This document shows, piece after piece, positions 1-9,889 of a stretch of DNA of 64,000 nucleotides. The position numbers were made by a program, and so were the translations under genes. Positions within the stretch are counted from its first letter, which is position 1, and every line of letters begins with the position of its first letter. Origin of the DNA: Taudactylus pleione. Taxonomy: Eukaryota > Chordata > Amphibia > Anura > Myobatrachidae. The notes under the pieces are model-generated. The model searched no databases, was not told the origin of the DNA, and saw only the letters and a program-made list of their open reading frames with translations. Where the stretch lies: positions 5,294,001-5,358,000 of the forward strand of contig JAUIMM010000126.1 of assembly GCA_031769625.1 (NCBI GenBank), in the 5' to 3' direction.

Positions 1-480
1 AAGGGGCACTACTGGCACTGTATCACTATTGGGGGCACTGAATAGGGAGGACCACTATGGGGGGACACTGTATAAGAGGGACTGCATAGGAGGGATCACT
101 ACTGGGGGCACTGTATAAGGGACACTACTGGGAGCCTGCATAAGGGGGAGCACAACTGGAGGCACTGTATAAGGGGCACTACTGGGGGCCTGTATAAAAG
201 GGACCACTACTGGAGGAACTGTATAAGGAGCACTACTGGGGGCCTGCATAAAAGGGACGACTACTGGGAGTACTGCATAGGGGAACGGTATAAGAGGCAC
301 TGCATAGTAGGGCACAGTACAAGGGTGCACTGCTGGGGTCACTTCATAAGGGGCACTCTATAAGGGTGCACTACTGGGGGCACTGTATAAAGGGCATAAG
401 CTACATGGGGCACTGTTACTGGTGACACTGCATAAGGGGCATTACTACAGTGGGCATTGCAAAAGGGGCACTACTACTGG
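1..480. repeat. G-rich minisatellite, unit ~26 bp
   Basis: Degenerate tandem copies of a unit like GGGGCACTACTGGG followed by a short CACTGTATAA-type segment run from the left edge to about 480. Unit length drifts between roughly 20 and 30 bp. The open frame on the minus strand here (Pro/Val/Ala-rich, periodic) is only the repeat read through and is not a gene. The left limit lies outside the window. Confidence 0.85.
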
Positions 481-870
481 GGTCATTAAGGTGCATATGG
501 AAAGGAATGTTCCCAGAGTGATGAGAGAGGGTGTGTGTCAATTGACACACCCCATTTTTCAGTGGCCACGCCCCTTTTGACATGTGAACACTCCCATTTT
601 TGGCACTCCCGTCTACGGCGCGCGCACATAGAGGGGTCCATTTTTTAACTTGCCCTGGGCTCCGAATACCCTAGTTACTCCACTGGCCAGAACAGTCGCT
701 TTTCTCCTTTTAATTAATAACACAAACATACAGTAATGTTAATTATGTACATAGGGACTGTTACCTACTCCATCATTCTCTGGAAAACTCAATGGCCCTT
801 TAAATAGCTTGTGCAGAATTTAGATTTTGTTTGAAGTTTTGTATGTTTGAGGATGCAGGCATTTTGTTCT
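481..870. other. Unassigned AT-rich stretch
   Basis: No reading frame, inverted repeat or recognisable element could be supported here. It lies between two minisatellites. Confidence 0.4.
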
Positions 871-984
871 CAGGGCCGACCCCAGGTCTACTAGCACCCT
901 GTGCGAGAGAGTTTTTAGCCCCCTCCCATCCAGCTATATCCATAATTAATAATTTTATTATTGTTAGTTTTAATTTAAAAGAAA

Positions 985-1220
985 AAAAAAACATTGTTCC
1001 CCACGGAAGAAAAAACACACACATTGGTCCCCACAGGAATAAAAATAAAACACACTGGCCTACAGAGTGTGAAATAAAATTGTCTGCACAGGAAAAATAA
1101 AACACATTGGCCCTCAGAAGAAAAAAAAACAAAACCATATGTTCCCACAGGTAAAAAATAAAACACATTGGCCCCCACAAGAAAAAAAAACAAAACACAT
1201 TGGCACCACAGGACAAAAAT
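985..1220. repeat. A-rich minisatellite, unit ~30-35 bp
   Basis: About seven or eight imperfect copies of a unit like ACACATTGGCCCCCACAGG followed by an A-tract with a few interruptions. Reading frames crossing it on both strands are low complexity and periodic, so they are not taken as genes. Confidence 0.75.
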
Positions 1221-1299
1221 GAAATAATTGCCACAGCCCCCCAGAGAAGACTGACCTGACATTTCCATAGAAGAAGAGAAGAGACAGAGGAGTGATGGC

Positions 1300-2255
1300 T
1301 GCAGCCAGTTGGGGGCATGTGGCCCTGCAGGGGGTGCTGGCAAGGGCGCCAAAAGGGGGGGAGCGGGTACTAATTACTTGGGCCCTGGCTTTCTAGAGGA
1401 CGCCCTGGTCCAACACCGCCCCCCCTCCCTCTTACCTGTTACCAGCCAGCATATAATGCTGTGTGCTGGGCTGCTGCGGGAGACTGCTTGCTGCTGAGCA
1501 GCAGCAATAGTCTCCTCTGTCTGTGGGGGGAGCGATCACGATGATCATGCCTCCCCCTGGATTTGAGGGGCTCACAGTGCCACCCTCCCCAGCATGCAGC
1601 GCCGCAAAAGGTTTTTTCCCCCCTAAGGGGGAATGGTCACACGTCCCACAATTAGGTCACGCCCCTTCCCCTGGGCCCAGCTCGGCTCTCTACGGCCCTG
1701 GTTGCTGGCTATGGTTGGAGAGGGTCCCCCTTCCTGGGAGTACTCATGTTGCAGATGGGAGTACTCCTGTAACTACTGCTGCTGGAATTACCTCCTTTGG
1801 TGCTGATGATGCAGTCAGTACCCCTGTTGCTGCTAATTCTGGGAGTACATCCTTCTCACCTCCTTGCAGCAGACCTGCACAAATTCCAGCAGGCAGAGCA
1901 GGTAGAACCCCGCTGTTTCCCCTCAGGAGCAGTCTCCGGGCGGGGGCTGGACGTACTCCACATTGATGGTGCAGATCCGCAGGCGGCTATAAAGGGCAGC
2001 ACGAGAGGCAGCCGGGACTGGTAGCTGTCCGTCAGGGGGACAGAGAGAGGAGGGTGGGCAGCTGCTGGCAGTGGTGCTGGGTGGCCTCTCAGGACTCCAG
2101 GCGTATGGTGGGAGCGGGCAGATGTATAGTAGTGTCTGCTGTGGGTTGAGACTGTATGCTGGCATGAAAGGAAAACACTTTGTTGCCCGGGTCGCACTGC
2201 GTCTCCTATGTAGTTGCGCCCCCATTCTGCTGCTCCACTGGAACGGCCCTTGAGC
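1300..2255. other. GC-rich stretch without a supported gene
   Basis: Base composition changes sharply to GC-rich and there are short overlapping frames on both strands, none with a recognisable domain. A TATA-like CTATAAAGGG lies near 1987. The segment beginning CAGGGCCGACC at 871 and the GGCCCTTGAGCTAGCCCTG near 2247 could be ends of a degenerate hAT-type element, but the flanks give no convincing target duplication. Confidence 0.3.
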
Positions 2256-3529
2256 TAGCCCTGCTCATTCTCTATTGCAAACGGAATTTCTTCAATTCAA
2301 TGAACTTGTGAATAACAATGTACTGTATATTATCAATTTGTTGATTTACTATTATGGGTAAATTTTAACTTTTTGCTTACCAATTTTGTCTGGGCAGTTT
2401 TGAGTTCTTGTTCACGTTAATTAAATATGTCTCTTGGGGTTACTTTTTGTTTTTTTGGTGTTGTTCCTGTTCTTATTTCCTCTTCTACATCCTGTTTGTT
2501 TTAAGGCCTTATTTTCCTTTATGTTCTTGCTTGGCTGCTTAGATTGGTCACTCAGTTTGGCCCTGGTGAATGTGTTAGAATTTGGGCAAGTTCTAAAATA
2601 CACGGGTCATACAGTCTTCGGGGTCTGTTTCTATTGTTGGATGAAAGTCTTTTGTTTACATTTTCAAGAGTTGATCTGAGCCGTTTTCATGCATTATGAT
2701 TTTCAGTTTAGTCTGATTCTGTACCCTTTTCAAAGCTTTGATTTCTATTGTGTTGGTTGCTGTTTCTTTTTCCTCAGTGCACCTGATCTGTGTATTGCAT
2801 CTGCCCATTATTAGGATAACAAAATAGATTTATTAGGCCGCAATTTAAAAAATGCAGGAAACCCCACCAGGTGGTTTTGTCAAGTGAGATTGCTGAACTC
2901 AAACTCTGTTGGCTAATTAGGACTTGGAAACCCATAAAAGAGTACCTGTACCTCTTTGCGATGTGGTTGTGGCATAGTTGGAAATCCTTCTAGAAAGTAA
3001 CCATCATTAAGAAGTCTGTGGTGAAGGAGAATGTGATGGAAAGGGACAGTAAGGAGGAAAAGTAACAGCACCAAAGCTAGTGTCCATGGTCCTGCACTGT
3101 CAATGTGTGTACAGCTCAATTGAGCCTGAAAACCTTCTCAAATTAGGAGTTAGTTCATATGTTTAGGCTGTCCAATTCATACCTCCTTCATTCTTATGAG
3201 CATGTTATGCATGATTTAAAGACTTAAATTCAATTTCCTTATTTATAGTAAGCTAATATTTATTTCCAATATTTAGAGCATTGCCCAATATAATGAATAT
3301 GGCATGTGGGCTATATGTGTGCCACTCTTAACTTGGTAAACTTGAAATGGAGAAAAGCTGCAGCCACTGCATCATATCACTTTGGATTCTGATTCAGAGA
3401 CTCAGTCGCACACAGATATATAGGTATATCAGATCAGCAGATTCTCCTGGTGATTCCTAGTCATATCACATTGCGACTTAGATGCAATTTAGGTAAAAAA
3501 GGTGGGAAAAAGATGCATGGCGCTAGCAG
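2256..3529. other. Unassigned sequence
   Basis: AT-rich DNA with no supported gene. By position it would be where the integrase and 3' LTR of the adjacent minus-strand Ty3/gypsy fossil belong, but I could not recognise either. Confidence 0.3.
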
Positions 3530-3599
3530 GGTCTCACATGCCCTAGCACATCAATAAGGGACTGTTTGGTGTGACTGCAGCAGAGATGTGTGAGGACAC

Positions 3600-3870
3600 A
3601 TTGTAGATAGGGCTGCAATGTCTTGACAGTCCACACTATGGCCAAGCATTCCTTTTCCACTGTGGCATATGCAATCTTCCGGGTCAGTAGCTGGAGAGAC
3701 ATACAGTAAGGTGCTTCTGACCATCCACATCCACCTAGCTCATCATGGTTCCCAGTCCATGAACTGAGGTATTGGTCTGAATGAAAAAATGAGGGCCAGC
3801 TTGTACTTGGTGGCTGGAAAGTATCCCTTTCACTTTGTTATATGCTTGCTCAAAGTCATCTGTTCAGGTT
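3600..3870 (-). pseudogene. Ty3/gypsy RNase H fossil
   Basis: Reverse-strand translation of 3616-3692 gives LLTRKIAYATVEKECLAIVW, followed by TVKTL. This matches the conserved end of the Ty3/gypsy RNase H domain, where family members read like ...NYAVVEKECLAIVWAVKTL. Upstream on the same strand (to ~3870) degenerate pieces resemble the start of the domain, in other frames. There are many stops and shifts and no open frame survives. RT (4590-4885), protease (6549-6653) and gag (to 7605) lie in the expected order on the same strand, so this is one old element. Confidence 0.75.
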
Positions 3871-4005
3871 ATTTGTTGACTGTGCTTTTTGGATGTTAAT
3901 TCAGTCAACAGCTTGGCAAAGGTGCTGTAATGGGATACAAATATTTTGGTAATATTGGGTCATTCCTTGGAATTATGCTATCTAATTTTAATTGGTGGAT
4001 TGAGG

Positions 4006-4545
4006 GGTATGTAGTTATGAGACTGGCGGCCGCAATGCTGCCGGTCTCAATCCTGATGCTGAAAGTTCAACACGGAACTAAAGATAGGCAACGATATACA
4101 GACGCCTATCTTAATCCCAACACCGGAACATAGAAGGACGCTAGCCTGAATGAGGTAAGTCCGGGGCGGCCTCAGTGTTAGCCGCAGGGAGGAGAGTTAG
4201 GTTTAGATAACATAACAGGGTTAGAATTAGGTTTTATGGGGGGAGGTTAGGATTAGGCATCACCAGGGGGGAGGTTTAGGCACCACTGGAGGGGTTAGGG
4301 TTAGGCACTAAGGGGGGGAAGGTTAGGTTTAGGCACGAAGGGAGTATTAGGTTTAGGCACTAATGGGGAGGGTTAGGGTGCAGGATGGGGAGGGTTAGGG
4401 TTAGGCTACAAGAAGGGAGGTTTAGGATTAGGAGGAGAAGTGGGGAGGGTAAGTATACTCACTGACCCCTGTTGGGATACCAACCATCGGGATGCCGCTG
4501 TCTGTATTTTGACAGGAGGCATCCTAACAGCTGGCTTTACATACC
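4006..4545. mobile_element. Degenerate TIR element with GGTTAGG-rich core
   Basis: The ends are GGTATGTA at 4006 and TACATACC at 4545, followed by weaker inverted similarity. The middle (4190-4455) is a tandem repeat. It sits between the RNase H and RT remnants of the gypsy fossil, so it is a later insertion. No clear target duplication was found. Confidence 0.5.
4190..4455. repeat. Irregular GGGAGGGTTAGGGTTAGGCAC tandem repeat
   Basis: About nine copies of a 20-35 bp unit containing GGTTAGGxTTAGGCAC and a G-run. It resembles telomeric TTAGGG only locally; the period is longer and irregular and it is confined within a transposon-like element. Confidence 0.75.
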
Positions 4546-4589
4546 AATTCTGGAGTGAGGCCATTAAATGATGACTTCCATTTTAGCTG

Positions 4590-4885
4590 GTTGTGGCCAA
4601 ATCCTGCCTCCATCAACACAATGCCCCAAATACAATACCTCTGCCATCCCCATCTGACATTTGACTAGTCACATTCTGAAGGCCATGGCAGTGAACTTGA
4701 ATAACCCAAATGGAGTGGTGAATGTGGAATTCTCTTTTGTTTTCCTTTTTGGGCACCAACATGACCCTAGCTGTCCATGTGCTGTTGTTGGGCACAGTGA
4801 CTCACATTTCCAGCATACCTTTGACCTCTTGTTTGATCATAGAAGAATCAAGATTGTGTCACTCAACATGCGCACCTGATGCAGC
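4590..4885 (-). pseudogene. Ty3/gypsy reverse transcriptase fossil (N-terminal part)
   Basis: On the minus strand 4804-4836 reads IKQEVKGMLEM and 4748-4795 reads PNNSTWTARVMLVPKK. Together these are the start of a Ty3/gypsy RT domain (family pattern IKxEVxxMLExGVIxPSxSPWxxPVVLVPKK). Further on, GLQNVTSQ near 4660-4690 resembles the FGLxNAPATFQ block, implying that the part with the first catalytic Asp is deleted. Stops and frame changes make it a pseudogene. Confidence 0.75.
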
Positions 4886-5016
4886 CTATATTACACCTTC
4901 TAGATAACCACCATCTTACTGACTTATAGCATCGATACATAAATAATTTTTTCAGAAAGTGGATACTGGTGCTTCCTACAATATAACATCAAAACACTCA
5001 TAAAAACAGATACTTA

Positions 5017-5636
5017 GGACCTCATTCAGAGTCGGTCGAAGTGGCCGCACGGTCGTACGCCACCGATGTTCGCTATACTGCGCATGCGTAAAGTTCGCAA
5101 TGCACGTGCGCAAACTAGCCGCTTCGATCAGAAATTTCTCTCTCCTTGAACACAGCCAGGTCGGTAGTTTGAGTGACAGAATGAGGCATTTGTGGGTGGT
5201 AACAGGGGAAGGTGCTTGAAAACGGGGGTGTGGAGATCCGAACGCAGGCGTGCCTAATTATGCGAACGGCGTTTTATGGGAGAGCATACGGGTTATGGGA
5301 GTGCATAATTAGCAAAGTAGCGTCATGGCACATGTGACATGGGAGGTTTTTAGACTGACATGATCGTAGAGCTTAAGAGAGGGTATGGTCAACCTTAAGC
5401 TCTACGACCACTTCCGATGGTTACTGATGCTCGCGATTAATCCTTATATGCCCGGAGATGACGTGTAATGTGTATGAGAAGGGGGTGTATTTTTTGTCAT
5501 CCGACCGCTTCCTCCCCTTGGTTGGCCAGTAACCGATCCGAACTAAGGGACGCAACTTGCGAGGGAATCATTTGCATATCCGGCCCCTTTTCCCGTACGA
5601 CCGTGCGGCCGCTTCGACCGACTCTGAATGAGGTCC
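5017..5636. mobile_element. Foldback MITE, 43-bp TIRs, TSD TTA
   Basis: The left end begins GGACCTCATTCAGAGTCGG and the right end is its reverse complement; the inverted repeats span 5017-5059 and 5594-5636 with one mismatch. TTA flanks both sides (5014-5016 and 5637-5639). A second internal inverted repeat has 14-bp perfect arms at 5364-5377 and 5394-5407. The 3-bp TWA-type duplication fits PIF/Harbinger-type elements; that superfamily assignment is inference, since no transposase is encoded. Confidence 0.85.
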
Positions 5637-5639
5637 TTA

Positions 5640-6548
5640 GTCCTTATACAACAATTGCATCAATAGCAAGTGTGGTTATCCCGAGCTGTAATTCCTTCTT
5701 TTTCAAGTTGTCTCAGTTCATGTACATGAAAAGGAAGATAAAAAAATGGAACTGCTAGTATAGTACATCTAATCCACAATGAGGTAGATCAACACCCATT
5801 GTGTTCCACTCTGGATAATTAAAGTGATGTAATATTGTAGCCCGTCAATTCAAGATGGAAAATGTAGGATGGCACACCTTACTTACATAGCCATATAACA
5901 AGAAGTATGTGTAAAGGTATCTTTAGACAACACCCATCATGTGTGTAGACCAAAAACTAATGATTCAACAGGTACTGCGGATATCTTGGATGGGCTGGTG
6001 TACCCTACTCAAAATAATAATAGTTACCTGAATATCAAGGTTTCTTTAACATGGACACCACTCCAGTATAACCAAGTATATCCACCCAGATAACATAGAG
6101 AGGGATGCAAATCTATGGGCGTACCTTTACTCACAGGGAATACGCTGCTGATGTGTACACCTATAAAATTCATTCATGTAGGCATGGAAACAACTGTTAA
6201 ACAAACTGGTCATAGCTGACACCACCAAGCCCACAAGTACAAGGACAGCTTAATTGGCCTCTTCGGTGTCAACATGATGAGCGACCAATGTGTTGCGCCA
6301 AGGTCTGGTGGTAAAGTGAGTTCAACATCTTTCTCATCTGCTGTTGCTGACTCATTGACAATTGGGTTCCAATAGGGACTGCCTATACACCTAATCTATT
6401 TTTAGTGATGGCCACTATGTCTGGGATGGGGTCAACCTCTGGGTCATCTATAGGTGGGCAGCAGATGAGATACTGCACCTTACTCTCTAGTTACATAGGC
6501 CTTCAATTTGTTTATGTGCTATTGTATGTATTTACTCATCTGCCAGAA
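5640..6548. other. Decayed sequence inside the gypsy fossil
   Basis: Lies between the RT and protease remnants of the minus-strand Ty3/gypsy fossil. I could not recognise further pol motifs; the short frames present carry no domain. Confidence 0.3.
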
Positions 6549-6653
6549 CTGATTTTTTATTGTAGGAGCTTCAGCAATAAGCTTTGGGTGGACCAAGTAA
6601 ATGGATGCTCCTGGATCCTGTAGTCCCTGGCAGGCTTTCCCATTTAATTTGAT
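6549..6653 (-). pseudogene. Ty3/gypsy aspartic protease fossil
   Basis: The minus strand reads LNGKACQGLQDPGASIYLVH and continues PKLIAEAP. It matches the retroelement protease core, in which an NG/A hydrophobic strand precedes the D(S/T)GA active site. Here the motif is DPGAS, so the second active-site residue is Pro and the enzyme would be dead. It lies upstream of the RT remnant in the correct order and orientation. Confidence 0.65.
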
Positions 6654-6995
6654 TGTCTGCTAATTACCTCTCATGCATGTTCTTCCCCTTGGACTCAATA
6701 CCTTCATCTGGAACACCACATATTCTGCCCACCATGTCTGAATGTCACAGTACCCACCTCCCCCAAATCATGTTCCTTGTGGCTAATGGCTACTCAGGGT
6801 ACAGCTCCTCAGCAATTTAGGGAAATCTATCTGCTGATGTCTCTGTAGATGCACTTGAAGCAGTGGCATATCTCATGTTTTGCAGACCTCACTGTCTTGG
6901 TGAAGAGATGGGAAAAGCTGGAGATCATTGTGGAGAGTGACATGATGTGGTCAATGGTGTCACATGACTTTATAATGCTGTATACTACTCTGTAT

Positions 6996-7165
6996 TAGGG
7001 ATGTGCAGGCTCGGTTTTACTCGGATTTACTCGGTTCTTATCGCCACTTTACCGCAAATTCGGATTTATTATATTGGCTATCCAAAACACATGATTGGCG
7101 ATAGCCAATAAAATGCCGTTTAAAGATCCGAGTAAATCCGAGTAAAACCGAACCCGCTCACCTGA
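6996..7165. mobile_element. hAT-type MITE, 170 bp, 8-bp TSD
   Basis: Begins TAGGGATGTGCAGGCTCGG and ends with the inverted block AAAACCGAACCCGCTCACCTGA. Inner inverted repeats (GGTTTTACTCGGATTTACTC and its complement) make it nearly a full foldback. The flanks CTCTGTAT (6988-6995) and GTCTGTAT (7166-7173) form an 8-bp duplication with one difference, as expected of hAT. Its ends resemble those of the large hAT copies at 15658, 51401 and 59457, so it may be mobilised by that family. Confidence 0.8.
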
Positions 7166-7399
7166 GTCTGTATCATGTTTAATTTGTGCTGTGTAGTCCT
7201 GCTCCATCCTGGACTTTTGGCAAAGGACTTCTCACCTCCAAGGTTCTTGGACTATGATTAGAGACTGATGTTTTTATGTCCAAAACCATTAGATTAAGCA
7301 GCTAATCTAGAATGATGATGATTTTAGTTGCAGCATTGGTATTGGCTTGACAGCCACTGACTGCAGTTCTTTTTCAGTTTCCACAAGAGCGGAAACACC

Positions 7400-7655
7400 T
7401 ACTCGTGTCATGCACCTGAATTTAACCATATATGATTCTGAAGTGATAACATACAGGCCATCAATACTTTCTTAATGTTTTGGACTAACATCCTGATCAC
7501 AGTGGCTTGGGTCTCTGCTGCTGTGCTCTTGATACCTCTCAGCTGGCATATTTCATGCAAATGAGCCGCCTTATATTATATTTCAGCCTGGTTTGTCAGC
7601 TCCATAACAATTTTTTTTTTAGCAAATGACCCCACCACTGCCACCAAATTGTGAG
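7400..7655 (-). pseudogene. Ty3/gypsy 5' leader and gag start fossil
   Basis: At 7631-7650 the minus strand reads AATTTGGTGGCAGTGGTGGG, the type of sequence that follows the 5' LTR and serves as primer-binding region in gypsy-like elements. A start codon at 7605 (minus) begins MELTNQAEI, and after a frame change HEICQLRGIKSTAAETQATV (7486-7570), an amphipathic helix region typical of these gags. A 5' LTR would lie to the right (7656-~8400), but its outer edge is not defined. Confidence 0.55.
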
Positions 7656-8950
7656 GTAATGTTGGTACTCTATCACTCAGACTGACAGCTTGTGCTTGTT
7701 CAATAGGTTTCTTTCAAGACCCAACAACTCATTGGACAAAAATAACCAACCAAATGTACGATCCAGACATTAGAACATTGACCCAGATGAAAGTTTGACT
7801 CGGTAACTGCCTCTGGGCACTCTTGTGTCTGTAATGCATAACAATTATTTAACAAACTAGTGGCAACACTTGCCTTTTTTAAACAAGCAATACAATACAA
7901 ATCAATGTACTAATGTTATTCTATTGTCATTAAATAACTGACCTTTACAAAACCTCAGACCTCAGGGTAAAGAGGCACAGTATTATGCAATAAATCCCCA
8001 CAGACTAGATGAGAGACAGCAAACTAAACAGTGGAGTTAAAAGCATATTCAATTTACACAAATTCATGCTGAAAAATACACTGCAGCTTAGAATGATGAA
8101 ATTGACTGAGTTCATGAATTTGTATCATTAGTTCACAGCTCAGAAAAAGCAGGTCTATTTAGTGATGACTCACAATTACCTTACCAGACCACTTTGGTGA
8201 GAAAATCAGCCTGCAAACAACTGTAAAAGAGCACTTAAATGTGTCTGCAGGGTTATCACAGAGGAGAGTATGTGGGTGTTGAAAGAGGGGTAGTATGGTT
8301 GGAGAACTAGCCCACATGGTCAAGATGGCAGCCTCTACACTGAAAAGGTTAATCCCTTGTACTGCCATGCTATTTTCATATGAACTACCAGCTCTAGGCA
8401 CCATGTACTATAAATATATGTGTAATAAGGTGTTTTAAGATGTTATATTTAATGCGCTGTGTGCAGTTGTGGAATTTTGGAATCAGATGTGTAAATGCAT
8501 GTACTATGCACTTTTAGGAAGATATTTTATTTTAGAAGGCTTTGACATTTGGAAACAGATTGTTCAAGGGACATTTTCAGATAGGAAGTGAAATGGCAAT
8601 TATCCTGACCTAGCAAAATGTATAGTGTGAAATGACCAAGCCTTTGTTGAAAACACTTTTGAAATACACTCCAGGTGGTATTCCTCCATTGTGGAAGTTT
8701 AAGAAGAAGGTGTCAAGATTCTGTTTAAGCCAGATTGGTTTGCGTCATAGATATTTAAAAGGAGGAATGGAATTGAAATGTGAGTTATATTTACCTTTTG
8801 AGAGACAGTATATTAAATATGTGTATGTACAGTACATGCACTTACCTTGATTGGTTAGGAGACCCAATGTGGACCTACTCCCTGTGGTATTGTGTGTAAG
8901 AACAGGTTAAAAGAAGATCAGGATTATTCACTGCATATAACTTTCAACTA
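7656..8950. other. Unassigned sequence, possible decayed 5' LTR
   Basis: No gene seen. By position next to the primer-site-like sequence, the first few hundred bases could be the gypsy 5' LTR; no second LTR copy was found to confirm this. Confidence 0.25.
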
Positions 8951-8954
8951 CACT

Positions 8955-9238
8955 ATTATTGATTCACTATTATTCTTTAATTCTTTAATTTTAATTTTAT
9001 ATCTTATATTTAATTTATATTTAATTTCTCACTTTTTCTATATTCATTTTATTTCAAGTGCATTATTTAGATGTATTATTATTTTTTATTTTATTATTAA
9101 TATTTATTTATTTTCATATTCATTTTTATTTTTTATCATTTTTATTTTTATATTTATATTTATTTTCATTTCTACATTCATTGTTTGTATTTATTTATTT
9201 TCATTTTAATTATTTATTTATATATCTACATTTTTTTA
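8955..9238. repeat. T-rich low-complexity tract (TATTTT-like)
   Basis: Almost pure A/T with irregular TTTATTTT and TTCATTTT units. Predicted frames are Phe/Ile/Tyr-rich artefacts of the composition. Confidence 0.85.
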
Positions 9239-9246
9239 AGTACTAT

Positions 9247-9795
9247 GGGCCTGATTCAGACCCACTCGCGAGCGGCTGTCCGCTCGCAAGTGGGTCGATG
9301 TTATGCACTGAGCATGCGCACGACGGAGGGAGCTCCGTCGTGCGCATGCGCCAGACGCGACGAGCGAAGGAAAGTCCTTCGCTCGTTGTGTCCGATCAAA
9401 GGGGGCGTGCTGTCAATGTTGATTGACAGCACGCCCCCTTTGGTGGGCGTGCCGGGGGCGTGCCTCCCTGACGGGGGCGTTCCCACGGGAACGCCTCCCG
9501 TCAGAAGCCGGCCCACTGACATCACTAGTGATGTCAGTGGGAGTGATTTTGGCTCTGATAGAGCCAAAATCACTCCGGAGCTTGCGGTTGAAAACCTCAA
9601 CCGCAGGCTCCGGCTCGCAATTTCGATGGTCGCGATGGTCTCGACCATCGCGGCCATCAAAAAGCACGCTCGTATAGCCTGTGGGTGGTGACCCACAGCT
9701 ATACGAGCGTCCAGGAGGACGCTCCATGAAAATGGAGCCCGGCCCTCATTCAGAGCGTGCGCTCTGCTCAGAGCGTACGGCTCTGAATGAGGGCC
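9247..9795. mobile_element. Hairpin-chain MITE, copy 1 (GGGCCTGATTCAG ends, TSD TAT)
   Basis: Begins GGGCCTGATTCAGACCC and ends GGCTCTGAATGAGGGCC. TAT flanks both sides (9244-9246, 9796-9798). Almost the whole element is a run of adjacent inverted repeats: 9261-9294, 9312-9349 (16-bp perfect arms), 9354-9392, 9397-9442 (21-bp perfect arms, 4-nt loop), 9468-9504, 9512-9541 (a perfect 30-nt palindrome), 9541-9575 (16-bp arms, 3-nt loop), 9575-9613, 9625-9658, 9666-9710, 9721-9738 and 9741-9795. Related copies are at 23338, ~27236 and 28169. No protein is encoded. The 3-bp duplication suggests a PIF/Harbinger-type source; this is inference. Confidence 0.85.
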
Positions 9796-9889
9796 TATAT
9801 GCATATATCCAAGATTAGTATCCATAGCACTCTATATCCATGGAATCTATTGTGTCTGTCCATTTCTTTGGATAGAACATCTATCTTTG

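Noticed and set aside
55..342. 95-codon Pro/Val-rich frame on the minus strand
   Set aside because: It is the minisatellite read in one frame; the peptide repeats with the DNA period and has no independent support.
1523..2225. Possible host exon in the GC-rich block
   Set aside because: Overlapping frames on both strands, no recognisable domain, no convincing splice or polyadenylation context.
871..2260. Possible hAT-type element with CAGGGCC and GCCCTG ends
   Set aside because: The 8-bp flanks do not match and no second copy was found in the window.
4190..4455. Interstitial telomere repeat
   Set aside because: The period is 20-35 bp and irregular, not hexameric, and the array is bounded by transposon-like ends. 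Kept only as a telomere-like repeat.
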